A stretch of DNA of 64,000 nt, taken from the NCBI GenBank assembly GCA_951799425.1, contig OX637394.1:33330001-33394000 (forward strand), read 5' to 3'. Of the stretch, positions 49,228 through 60,780 are shown in pieces (the first letter of the stretch is position 1; every line of letters begins with the position of its first letter). The notes under the pieces were generated by a model, which saw nothing but the letters and a program-made list of their open reading frames with translations, ran no database searches and was not told where the DNA came from. Source of the stretch: Ilex aquifolium (Eukaryota > Streptophyta > Magnoliopsida > Aquifoliales > Aquifoliaceae). The translations under genes and the position numbers were made by a program.

Positions 49228-49468
49228 GTTTGGCATATACTTTTGGATAATGTTGTAAGTATTTTTATGAATCAATGGACCCGGTGTGGTCAATGTAGTA
49301 TAATTGCACAGGTTGTGTTTTGGGTAGAGCTCCCCGAACAAAGGAGACTCTGCCCGAATTTCGTTAAATTAAGGACCCCCGGTTATTTATGAATTTTTAT
49401 TAGTTGCTCTCATGGTATAAATGGTTTTAGAATGTAATGCCGTCTAGGGTGGTATTTGGGGCGTTACA

Positions 49469-51604
49469 AATTAACACCAAATTAACATTCAATTCATCAA
49501 TTAATACCAAATTAACATTCAATTCATCAAACTAGCACCAAATTAATATAAATTGTATGAATTGAATATATATTTGTTATTGATTTCATCAATTGAACAT
49601 AAATTTGGTGTTAATTTGACGAATGAATATGTATTGGATGAATTTAATGTTTATAATTGAATTTAAATGTTAATTTTATTAATTGAATGTTTATTAGATG
49701 AAATGTAATGTTAATTTAGAGTTGAGTTAATGAATTAAATGTTTATTTGATTAATTTTCATATTACTTTGGTTTGGTGTTGATTTGATAAATTAAATTTT
49801 TTTTGGATTATTTTGGATGTTAATTTTGATAAATTGAGTGGTAATTGGATGAATTGAATGTCGATTTAGTATTAATTTGATGAATTGTATATTAATTGGA
49901 TGAATTAAATGTTAACTTGATATTAATTTGATGAATTAAATATTAATTTCACGAAATTGAATGTTAATTTAATTATGTTTGGTTAGATTGGGAACAAAAT
50001 AAAAATAGTGTTATAGTTTAGGGGTGTAAATATAATTTAAACTAAGACCGGTCCTAGGAATGGTAGACCAAACATGGGTATAATTACACTTACTTCTCCT
50101 ATCATATTACACTTTTATCCCTTTGATATTACACTTTTAACCTTTTGATATTATAATTCATCAAATTAACATCCAAACTCATCCAATAAATACTTAATTT
50201 ATTAAATCAACAAGTAACATGCAATTAATACTCAATTCATCAAATTTACACCAAATTAACATTCAATTCTTCAAATCAACATTTAATTTTACCTAATAAA
50301 CATTTAATTCATCAACGTAACATTCAATCTCATCCAATTTATATTCAAATTCATTCAAGTAACATTCAATTCATAAAATTAACATCGAAAATTCTCGATT
50401 TAACAAATTAACACCAAAATAACGTGCAATTTCATCCAATAAACGTATAATTTTTCAAATAAATAACAAATTAACATTCAATTCTTCAAATCAACATTCA
50501 ATTTCATGTAATAAACATTTAATTCATCAACTTAACATTCAATCACATCCAATTAATATTCAATTCATCAAATTAACATAAAATTAACATTCAATTCATT
50601 TAATTTATATTCAAGTGCATTAAATTAATACTCAATTTATCAAATTACCATCGAAAATTTTATTAATTGAATGTTTATTAGATGAAATGTAATGTTAATT
50701 TAGAGTTGAGTTAATGAATTAAATGTTTATTTGATTAATTTTCATATTACTTTGGTTTGGTGTTGATTTGATAAATTAAATTTTTTTTGGATTATTTTGG
50801 ATGTTAATTTTGATAAATTGAGTGGTAATTGCATGAATTGAATGTCGATTTAGTATTAATTTGATGAATTGAATATTAATTAGATGAATTAAATGTTAAT
50901 TTGATATTAATTTGATGAATTAAATATTAATTTCATGAAATTGAATCTTAATTTAATTTTGTTGGGTTAGATTGAGAACAAAATAAAAATAATGTTATAG
51001 TTTAGGGGTGTAAGTGTAATTTAAACTAAGACCGGTCCTAGGAATGGTGGACCGATCGTGTGTATAATTACACTTACTTCTTCTATCATATTACACTTTT
51101 ATCCCTTTGATATTACACTTTTAACCTTTTGATATTATAATTCATCAAATTAACATTCAAACTCATCCAATAAATACTCAATTTATTAAATCAACAAGTA
51201 ACATGCAATTAATACTCAATTTATCAAATTTACACCAAAGTAAAATTCAATTCTTCAAATCAACATTTAATTTTACCTAATAAACATTTAATTCATCAAC
51301 GTAACATTCAATCTCATCCAATTTATATTCAAATTCATTCAAGTAACATTCAATTCATAAAATTAACATCGAAAATCCTCGATTTAGCAAATTAACACTA
51401 AAGTAACGTGCAATTTCATCTAATAACATTTAATATTCAATTCATCAAATATATGCAAACTAAACATTCAATTTCATCAAATAAACATTCAAATCATCAT
51501 ATTAACAGCAAATTAAAAAAATAAGATCAACACAAATAATTTAGCATTTAGATTTAAAAAAATCTCCCACTAGTAAAAAAGCCAGGAGGTTGTTGGGCGA
51601 GATG
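49469..51604. repeat. AT-rich fold-back repeat with ~984-bp tandem duplication
   Basis: The same words as 33544-36652. Strand changes occur near 49555, 50150, 50650 and 51130. A block starting TTTTATTAATTGAATG at 49674 recurs at 50658, an offset of 984 bp. Each block has the order complement-strand array, a GGGGTGTAAGTGTAATTTAAAC centre, then forward-strand array. The centres are at about 50015-50148 and 50997-51130. Confidence 0.85.
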
Positions 51605-52349
51605 TGTAACGCCCCAAATACCACCCTAGACGGCATTACATTCTAAAACCATTTATACCATGAGAGCAACTAATAAAAATTCATAAATAACCGGGGGTCC
51701 TTAATTTAACAAAATATGGGCAGAGTCTCCTTTGTTCGGGGAGCTCTACCCCAAAACACAATCTATGCAATTATACTACATTGACCACACCGGGTCCATT
51801 TACACATCACAAAATAAAATTTCATTCACCATAAGTAATATCCACAATATCATCCCAAAAGAATAGGTCAAGTTATGGCAATTACATTCCAAAAGAATTA
51901 CACTCAAACTTAGCAGCGGAATAAACAAAATACTAAACTATACATGATCTCAAAATAAATTCTCTAGTCTAGTGCAAAAGAAGCTATATCTCTATATGTC
52001 CACCTCGGGATCTAGATTTCCCTCGAATGAGGCCTCCCAATACCCCTGCTCGTCAACTCCGAGGTTCCCCTCTAGCACCGTATCTGAAAAATGTAATTTG
52101 TAGGGATGAGCACTAAGCTCCGTAGCAACATTCCTCCCAAACTCGAACAAGGTTTATAAAAACATATAAAATGGCCGGTCTCATTTCACAAATAGCATAT
52201 ATAGTCTTTGAAGTAAAACATGAGACATTTTACAACGGATCTCAAGTTTAAGTAGCAATAGTACTAGAAATGAACAATAACAACCAATTCTAATAAACAT
52301 CCATTTTCAAAATATAAACCATTTCCCACACATGATATAATATTGTCCT

Positions 52350-52770
52350 CCATGGCATGAGCATCCTTACAAGGAACCTCTCACCCTCAAGGTTTGGTTT
52401 CTCAAGCATCCTTACAAGGAACCTCTTGAGAAAATCACATACTGTCCTCTTTTGGCATGAGCATCCTTACAAGGAACCTCTCACCCTCAAGGCTTGGTTT
52501 CTCAAGCATCCTTACAAGGAACCTCTTGGGAAAATCACATACTGTCCTCTTTTGGCATGAGCATCCTTACAAGGAACCTTTCACCCTCAAGGCTTGGTTT
52601 CTCAAGCATCCTTACAAGGAACCTCTTGGGAAAATCACATACTGTCCTCTTTTGGCATGAGCATCCTTACAAGGAACCTCTCACCCTCAAGGCTTGGTTT
52701 CTCAAGCATCCTTACAAGGAACCTCTTGAGAAGGAATGAGCATCCTTACAAGGAACCTCTCACTCATGTT
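52350..52770 (-). repeat. Inverted 100-bp minisatellite (AGCATCCTTACAAGGAACCTC)
   Basis: Complement of the array at 40038-40636: four 100-bp units and a half-unit. Spurious MSILTRNL-type frames occur here on the plus strand. Confidence 0.93.
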
Positions 52771-52793
52771 TGTCCAAACAACCATACAAGAAT

Positions 52794-55051
52794 TGTAACG
52801 CCCCAAAAACCACCCTGGAAAGCATTACCTTTTAAAACCATTCATACCATGGGAACAACTAATAAAATCCATAAATAACCGGGGGTCCTTAATTTAATAA
52901 AATTCGGGCAGAGTCTCCTTTGTTCAGGGAGCTCTACCCAAAACACAACATGTGTAATTATACTTCATTGACTACACCGGGTCCATTTATCCATAAAATA
53001 TTTACAACATCATCCAAAAGATTATGCCAAACAATGGCATCTACATCCCAAAAGAATTAAATTACACTTGGCAGCGAAAACATAAAAATAATGTTAGACT
53101 TTACATTGCCTCAAAAGGAACTTCCTAGTTTATCACAAAAGAAAATAGAACACTAAGCGTCTCCCTCGGGATCTAGGTTCCCTTCTATGGGAGCTTCCCA
53201 ATGTCCCGGCTCGTCAGTTCCGAGCTCCTCCTCTAGACAAAGACCTGAAATATGTTGTTTGTAGGGGGTGAGCACTAAGCTCTGTAGCAACATTCCTCCC
53301 AAACTCGGACAAGGTTTATAAAAGCATATAAAATGGCCGGTCTCATTTCACAAATAACATATATAATCTTTGAAGTAAAATAAGGACATTTTACAACCGA
53401 TCTCAAGTTTAGATAGCAACAGTAATTGAAATAGATAAATAAACACAATATACCATTGGTAATCCATTCTACCATAAACCGTTTCCAACAAGTTCTCGCG
53501 GAATCCCATACTTCCCGAAACTCTTGTCGAAACCATTTCTGGTACAATGCACGATAACCCACACTGTATGTCCGACACAACCCACGTTACTAATCCGTGA
53601 TCATTAGTGATAGGAAAAGTTCATACCCATACGGCGTACAAAGGCGTCTTCCCACTCCATGTGGTCGGAAAAGTTCATACCCGCGTGGCATATAAAGACA
53701 TCTACCCACTACATGATACCCGGTCAATAGTAATTCATGTTCGTATCGTACAACCACGCAAGAGATAAAATACCAAAAAATATCTCACATAACCAACAAT
53801 TACACAAGTCCCCAATTTACAAGCAATTTCCAAGAAAAATCTCCAATTCTCACAAGTGATATCTCCAACGGACCAAATTCAAGAAAAAAAACATTCTTAC
53901 AAGGAACCTCCTGAGAAGGAATGAGCAAACTTACAAAGAACCTCTCACTCATGTTCCTCCAAACAACCATATAAGAAATACGATATCCACAATTTCCTCA
54001 ATTAACAAACAATTCCACAAACCCCAATTTTCTCAAGTAGTTGTACAATGAGCAATATAAGAAAATGTACAAGAGATCATCATAAATACCATTTTGTTGT
54101 TCAATATGAAACACTAAAGTTTTGAAATCAAGAACATGGGAGAAATCAAAAGAAAAACCCCTTTCTCTTGAAACTTAGGATTTGAAGATGAGAAAAAGGA
54201 TTTAATGGTTATTCCACCATAGATTTGTTTAAAACATGATAATCTTTGCAAGAATGTCAAGAATCAAGTATTTCATACCATATATATAAGAATGAGAGTG
54301 AAAACATACATATATAATAACCCTAGCCTCAATGTAAGTGAATGGAAGAAAACCCCTACCTTGAAATCAAGAATTTCAAACCAAAGCCCAAGCTTTAGAG
54401 ACTCTCTTTCTCCATTTTCTTCTTCCCTTTATCTTCTCCTAGGGCTTTAAGAGGTTTGTGGTGAGAGTGAAATGGAAGAATGGGACAAATGGGGCTTAAA
54501 ATGGTGTTTTAAAACACAAAAATCCCGATTGTTTTTACTGTTTCGACAAACACCAGACCAGTCTTCGTAGAATGGGAATAACTCTCTCATCCGAGCTCCG
54601 ATTGAGATGATTCAAGATTCTATGGAATTCTAAGAAAGAGCTCTACAACTTTCATGTTTTGAGTTTTGAGAGATATTAACTTCATCAAGGTCAAAATCGC
54701 GCTTGAAGTTGCAGTCAGTGCACTATTCACGTGCACTGTTCACAGACTGTTTCATTCCTTTTTTTTTTTTTCCATTTCCAATCCATTCCTAAGCCAACCA
54801 AACCCATCCCAAACCTCTCCAACACATATTTCTACGCCAAACCTATTTAATACAAGTTCTAGGACCTAAAATTTCCTATTTTCACTTATTAAAAAAACCA
54901 AATTTCAACTATTATTTCCACTAACATTTTAAATCTCTACTTTTCCAATCTACCAAATTCAAACACACATCACTACACATATCCACATTTTTACAACAAT
55001 TATTTACTATATATCGATATACTTATATAAAAGAAAATGCGGGGTGTTACA
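52794..55051 (-). mobile_element. Nested solo LTR with AGAAT duplication
   Basis: TGTAACGCCCC...GCGGGGTGTTACA, 2.26 kb, AGAAT at 52789-52793 and 55052-55056. The stem-loop is at 52906-52939. In its middle (about 53480-53760) it has no 100-bp array; instead a pair of TAGGAAAAGTTCATACCCAT-like units lies at about 53610-53690. Confidence 0.93.
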
Positions 55052-55837
55052 AGAATACAATACCAACTATTCTCTCAAATACCCAACAATTCCACAAGTC
55101 TCCTATTTACAAGCAATTTCCAAGAAAAATCCCCAATTCTCATAAGTGGTTGTACAAAGAGTAATATAAGAAAATGTACAAGAGATCATCATAAATACCA
55201 TTTTGTTGTTTAATATGAAACACTAAAGTTTTGAAATCAAGAACATAGGAGAAATCAAAAGAAAAACCCTTTTCTCTTGAAATCTAGGGTTTGAAGATGA
55301 AAACAAAAAGGATTTAATGGTTATTCCACCATAGATTTGTTTAAAACATAATAATCTTTGCAAGAATGTCAAGAATCAAGTATTTCATATCATATATATA
55401 TAAGAATGAGAGTGAAAACATACATATATTTATGCCCTAACCTCAATGGACAAGAATGAAAGAAAACCCCTACCTTGATGTTCTTGAAAATCGAGGGTTT
55501 GATCTTGAATCACTCTTAAATCCTTTGTTTTTCCCTTTTGATATTGTGTTTTCTCCTTCTTTATTCTTTTCTAAGACTCTCTCTAGGATTCCAAGAGGTG
55601 TGGGTAAGGGTGTAGTGAAAGTGTAGAAGAAGAGAGTAGAAGAATGGTGTTCTTGAGGAATTTCGGTTTTGATCTCTATAAGGGGTAACTCTCTCAAGAT
55701 CTTTGTGTTTTTCTCTCATTTTCTCTTCTCTTAGGGCTCTAAGATGTTTGGGGGGAGAGTGGGATGGAAGAATGGGTCAAATGAGGCTAAAAATGGTGTT
55801 TTAAAACACCAAAATCCCGACTTTTACTGTGCCAAAC

Positions 55838-55885
55838 TTCGGACGTACCGGTACGCTGTACCGGTACGGTACTGTGTTCTGGTAC
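55838..55885. promoter_or_regulatory. GTACCGGTAC palindromes
   Basis: CGTACCGGTACG and GTACCGGTACGGTAC stand side by side, in the LTR position that holds CTACCGGTAG in the solo LTR at 46964 and CGTTCGAACG in that at 36653. Confidence 0.55.
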
Positions 55886-56815
55886 ACTTCGGCTACTTCG
55901 ACTTCCAGGGCAGTTTTGACCCATTTAGAGGTTGAATTGGAAAATTTTGTAGCCCTAGATGTATACTATCTACTGTAAAATTTTCAGATCAATTGGACAT
56001 AAGGATAAAAAGTTATGTCCAAAATACTAAGCAGTGTCCAAGATCCATTTTTACCCAACTCTCTCTAAATGTGTCTTTACTCCAAAATACTTCATAACTT
56101 CCAATACACCTCATATTACCTCTCCGAAGGTTGTTCGACCTTCCGGATTCAATGGACACCTTATTTTGACCTAAAAATATTTAGAAATTAATCTAATCAC
56201 CCTTTCCAAGTTTAAACGTCTTTGAAACTCAAACTTCCCAATCAATATGCATCTCTAGCATTTCTCCTACTATTACAATCTTTATAGTTCATTCTTACAT
56301 CATTACACATATCAAAATTTTTACAACAATTATTTACTATATATCTATATACATATATAAAAGAAAATGCGGGGTGTTACAAGATGACTTAATATCTTCA
56401 GCTTCAGCTTTATGTTCCTTCATCACCCTAATAGCTTCAGCTTCCTTCTTCACCCTAAACATAAAATAAACCATTAACCACAAAAATGGCTTCATCATAT
56501 AAATTACAATATTAACTAAAAAAAATGTTCACTTACATTAGAACAAGTCAAGACTTGGATCACCAAGGTAAGCAACGGAGGATTATCAAAGACAAAGTCA
56601 GCAAAGGAGTTTCACGTCGCGGACTCAACAGGGAAGGCAAGACCAGTAACCACAGTGAAAGAGATGAAGGGAAGGCAAGTAACCAGTCGTTTAGGCGGGA
56701 AAGTGGTTAGAGGGAGAAGATAAGGTTTTTGTGATTTGTGGACAACAATATTCACAAGAAAAAAAAATATATTGTAATATGTTATAGTGTTATAGTGTTA
56801 TGGGAACAAAATAAA

Positions 56816-56950
56816 AATAGTGTTATAGTTTAGGGGTGTAAGTGTAATTTAAACTAAGACCGGTCCTAAGAATGGTGGACCGATCGTGTGTATAATTACA
56901 CTTACTTATCCTATCATATTACACTTTTATCCCTTTGATATTACACTTTT
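56816..56950. repeat. Fold-back centre GTAAGTGTAATT/AATTACACTTAC
   Basis: A 12-bp perfect inverted repeat (56838-56849 and 56894-56905) encloses TAAACTAAGACCGGTCCT and GGTGGACCGATCG. Equivalent centres are at 51010-51077, 60553-60619 and, decayed, 50029-50093. Confidence 0.8.
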
Positions 56951-57131
56951 AACCTTTTGATATTATAATTCATCAAATTAACATCCAAAATCATCCAATA
57001 AATATTCAATTTATTAAATCAACAATTAACATGCAATTTCATCAATTTAATACTCAATTCATCAAATTTACACCAAATTAATATTCAATTCTTCAAATCA
57101 ACATTTAATTTTACCTAATAAACATTTAATT
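56951..57131. repeat. AT-rich minisatellite remnant
   Basis: Forward-strand ATTCAATTCATCAAATT words, interrupted at TAATT by the following solo LTR and resuming at 59362. Confidence 0.85.
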
Positions 57132-59361
57132 TGTAAAACCCGGGAAATTTTGAATTTTTTGTAAATAAGGGCAAAATGGTCATTTGCCATCCTAATGCTT
57201 ATTTAAAATACTCATGCTCTAGACCTCGGATGAGGAAACGGAGTTCGCCTTTGGATTCGTATCGCGAAATCGAGTCACCCTCTCAAATTTCGTCGAATTC
57301 CGAGATAGTCAAATTTTTGCACGTCGTTCGAGGCGACTTAAATTCCAGGGGTCCCTAAAAACACTTTTTTTTAAAAAATATCCTAAATAAAAAGTGAAAG
57401 TTCAAATAAAATTAATTTGAACTTAATCCGAGTTATAATGAACCGTTTTGGGGCGAAAAACGGACCCGGAAGTCGAAAATATGCGGTGCGATGTGGACCG
57501 CTCATTTGCGACTATAAATATGGGCCTAAATTAGATATTTTACACAAAATATCATTCAAAACCAGTGCTGGACGTTTTTGGAGAGAGAAGAGAGAAAAAG
57601 TGGGTTTTTAAGTTTTCTTTCGCCGATTCCGGGAGTTCCGTCCGTCGGAATTCGTCAGTCCAGAAGTCAAAGTTCATCTACGAGACAAGGGCTACGCGTA
57701 CATACCAAAAAGAGCTGATTTCACCGAAGATCCAAAGACGGAATTTTGGGAAAATAAAATATTTGGACTTAAATTTTGTTCTTTGAGGTTCTACTGGTTG
57801 TTTTACGCTCCAAGAGGTAGGGTTCCCTCCTACCTTGGTTCATTTCTAACCTATGGTGTCATAAGTAATGGTTAGATGTATAGAGTTGTTATGACTTGTC
57901 TATATTCATGGGAATCATGAAAGGAATATAGAAATGGCCTAGATAAATTCCTTGTTAAATTTGGTCTAGGGAAGTTACTTGTGAAATTTTCTTGTAACTT
58001 GTTATTATGTGGGCAAATTGTGTGATAACATGATGATTGCCTTGATGGTGTTTGCTAAATGCCTATGTGTGGATAAAGTTTGTTATGACACAATGATGTA
58101 TAGCATGCTTGGATATTGTAGTGAAGGAATTGTTGATATATGCATGTTTTAATATATTAACATTGTGACAAAATATGATATTTATATGTTTGTAATATAA
58201 ATTGCCATGGATATGTTGAAATTGTTCGTATGACACCCATTACATATTGAACATGTGATAAAATTTCTCATTGGGCATGATTGCATATTGAGCATTATGT
58301 TGTGTGCAATGTGACATGGCATTGCATATGCACGGAAGCATCTCATCACATGGGTGTGTGCATGGTTAACGTCAACACCACACTTGGTGATTGATGGTAT
58401 GGCTTGGGGAAAAGTTGGGTCGAAGACCTAGCTAAGCCGCTTGGTTGCATGATAAATTGGGTTGGGGTTAGCAAGAAGAGGCATGACGACCTCTCGGGTG
58501 CAAGACCCGGTGATTTGGGAGATGCACTCCATTGGTGTAAGAGTCCATAAAGTGTGCGGGTATGGATGACCCTTGGTGTAAGTTCATGAATATCCAACCC
58601 CAAGAAAGACCCTAGTTTTGAAAATGTCATTTGATATGAACATAAATGATGGAATGAAACACTTTGGCATTGTATCGTGTAGTGGGAGTCGGTGAGGACT
58701 CGGGTTGAAGTGCATGAGTGAGTGTCATCTCATTTCATGACATTGTATTGTTGCATTCCAACTTAGAATGCATATCCTTAGAAGGAATGATTGTTTATAT
58801 GTTGCATGAGCATGAGCATTTAGGGGGGAGTAGCCTTTGTAGGATCTACTCTACTGGGCGTTGGCTCACCCTATACGGGAAACATTTCAGGTGTGGGGTT
58901 TGCACCGGTGGATGGCTCACTTGGAGAGCATCAGGCATGAAGGGGGCCAACTTGTGGCCTTATTTTGAGTTTTTGTAAAAGAGTTATGAAAACTTGGTCT
59001 TTGGCATGTAAATTATGCAAATTAATTGTAATAGACATTATATAGGCTAATGTTAAAGTAACCTTGCATGTTTTGATATAAGTATGGATAATTGGACCCG
59101 GTGTGGCCAATGTTTACTTATAAATGGACCCGGTGCGGTCATTTTTTTTATATTGGGCCTCGGATGGGTCATGTGAAGTTAAATTGCACAGGTTGAGTTT
59201 TGGGTAGAGCTCCCTGTACGAAGGAGACTCTGCCCAAATTTTGTTAAGTTATGGAACCCGGTAAATGGGGCATAACAGTGTGATATCGAGTTACTCGGTA
59301 TCTACGGGTGTTTCGCGGGTTGATGGGTAATCAACGGACCCCCGGATTTTGGGGTGCCTCA
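57132..59361 (+). mobile_element. F-family solo LTR with TAATT duplication
   Basis: TGTAAAACCCGGG at the left, GGGGTGCCTCA at the right, 2.23 kb, TAATT at 57127-57131 and 59362-59366. The TATA box TATAAATA is at 57513-57520. Donor-like AAGAG|GTAGGG is at 57817 and acceptor ACATTTCAG ends at 58890. The stem-loop is at 59202-59235. It is the reference for recognising the truncated F copies at 15295 and 23483. The right end is mutated relative to GGGGCGTCACA. Confidence 0.93.
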
Positions 59362-60254
59362 TAATTCATTAAATTAACATTAAAATTCACCTAATAAACA
59401 TTAAAATTAACATTAAAATTCAACTAATAAACATTTAATTCATCAACGTAACATTCAATCTCATTCAATTTATATTCAAATTCATTCAATTAACATTCAA
59501 TTCATAAAATTAACATCGAAAATCCTCGATTTAACAAATTAACACCAAAGTAACTTGCAATTTCATCCAATAAACGTTTAATTTTTCAAATAAATAACAA
59601 ATTAACATTCAATTCTTCAAATCAACATTCAATTTCATCTAATAAACATTTAATTCATCAACTTGATATTCAATCACATCCAATTAATATTCAACTCATC
59701 AAATGAACATTCAATTCATCTAATTTATATTCAAATTCATTAAATTAACACTCAATTTATCAAATTAGCATCGAAAATCATTCAATAAAGGTTCAATTTA
59801 ACAAATCAACATCAAAGTAACATACAGTTACATCCAATAAACATTTAATTCATCAAATCAATACTAAATTAATATTCAATTCATCAAATTTATACCAAAT
59901 AAACATTCAATTTCATCAAATAAACATTCAAATCATCATATTAACACCAAATTAAAATTCAATTCTTCAAATTAATATTTAATTCATTAAATTAACATTC
60001 AATTCATCAAATTAAAATATAAAATCATCTAATAAAGATTTAATTCATCAAATCAATACCAAATTAACATTCAATTTAACAAATTAACATTTCATTTCGA
60101 ATAATAAACATTCAATTCATTAAATTAACTATTTAACATTCAATTCATCAAATTAACACCGAATTAACTTTCAATTCTTCAAATCAACACCAAACTAACA
60201 TTCAATTCATAAAATTAATACAAAATTAATATTCAATTCATAAAATTCGCATTC
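59362..60254. repeat. AT-rich minisatellite, forward strand
   Basis: Continuous ATTCAATTCATCAAATTAACA-type words up to a sharp edge at CGCATTCAATCCTGACCCC. Confidence 0.88.
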
Positions 60255-60660
60255 AATCCTGACCCCTAAAAAAAATGTTCACTTACATTAGAACGATTCA
60301 AGACTTGGATCACTAAGGTAAGCAACAGAGGATTATCAAAGACAAAGTCAGCAAATAAGTTTCACGTCGCGGACTCAGCAGGGAAGGAAAGACCAGTAAC
60401 CACAGTGAAAGAGATGGAGGGAAGGCAAGACCAGTAACTAGTCGTTTAAGCGGGAAAGTGGACCACAATATTCACAAGGAAAAAAAAATATATATTGTAA
60501 TATGTTATAGTGTTATGGGAACAAAATAAAAATAGTGGTATAGTTTAGGGGTGTAAGTGTAATTTAAACTAAGACCGGTTCTAGGAATGGTGGACCGATC
60601 TGTGTATAATTACACTTACTTATCCTATCATATTACACTTTTATCCCTTTGATATTACAC
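60255..60660. repeat. Second copy of the exon-like segment and fold-back centre
   Basis: 60282-60480 repeats 56525-56710 (TTCACTTACATTAGAAC, TTTCACGTCGCGGACTCA, CCACAGTGAAAGAGATG) with small indels. It is followed by the fold-back centre at 60553-60619. It lacks the lysine/glutamate-rich second exon. Confidence 0.75.
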
Positions 60661-60780
60661 TTTTAACTTTTTGATATTATAATTCATCAAATTAACATCC
60701 AAAATCATCCAATAAATATTCAATTTATTAAATTAACAATTAACATGCAATTTCATCAATTTAATACTCAATTCATCAAT
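60661..60780. repeat. AT-rich minisatellite, last piece
   Basis: Same words as before, ending where the G-rich minisatellite begins. Confidence 0.8.

Larger units (their letters stand above)
38756..49468 (+). mobile_element. Full-length chimeric non-autonomous Ty3/gypsy element
   Basis: 5' LTR 38756-41356; primer site 41361; broken gag and protease start 41545-43167; LTR-leader-like minisatellite insert 43168-44180; integrase C-terminus 44181-44565; polypurine tract; 3' LTR 44607-49468 split by a nested solo LTR. Target duplication AATTA is at 38751-38755 and 49469-49473. RT, RNase H and integrase core are absent, replaced by the insert. The two LTRs are nearly identical by eye, so the chimera itself transposed recently, presumably using proteins of a related element. 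Confidence 0.93.
44607..49468 (+). repeat. 3' LTR of chimeric element, split by nested solo LTR
   Basis: LTR parts 44607-46963 and 49233-49468. Preceded by AAGGGGGGTGGAT. Donor-like GT is at 45470, acceptor ends at 46746, minisatellite 45880-46478, stem-loop 49322-49355. The break lies between ATGCCATTGTTTG and GTTTGGCATATAC. Confidence 0.94.
51605..56381 (-). mobile_element. Solo LTR with AGATG duplication, containing a second solo LTR
   Basis: TGTAACGCCCC at 51605 and GCGGGGTGTTACA at 56381, flanked by AGATG (51600-51604 and 56382-56386). LTR sequence proper is 51605-52793 and 55057-56381. It carries the stem-loop at 51718-51751 and the inverted 100-bp minisatellite at 52350-52770. Near 55845-55885 it holds a GTACCGGTAC palindrome pair in the promoter side of the LTR. 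Confidence 0.93.
51570..56700 (-). pseudogene. Possible captured two-exon gene fragment, split by solo LTR
   Basis: On the minus strand an exon-like stretch ends CTAAT at 56537. It is followed by GTAAGTGAAC and an 82-bp AT-rich intron-like stretch (56536-56455) ending TTATGTTTAG, then GGTGAAGAAGGAAGC. Joining at these sites makes an ATG across the junction and a 34-codon frame rich in lysine, glutamate and alanine (KKEAEAIRVM, EHKAEAEDIK). It continues beyond the LTR insertion at 51604 to TAG at 51570-51572. The upstream exon-like part is repeated at 60282-60480 without the second exon. The family is unknown to me and the call is tentative. Confidence 0.35.

Noticed and set aside
52357..52878. 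Overlapping plus-strand frames repeating MSILTRNLSPSR
   Set aside because: They are read from a 100-bp minisatellite whose period shifts the frame; the same repeat is found in LTRs in both orientations. No independent sign of coding.
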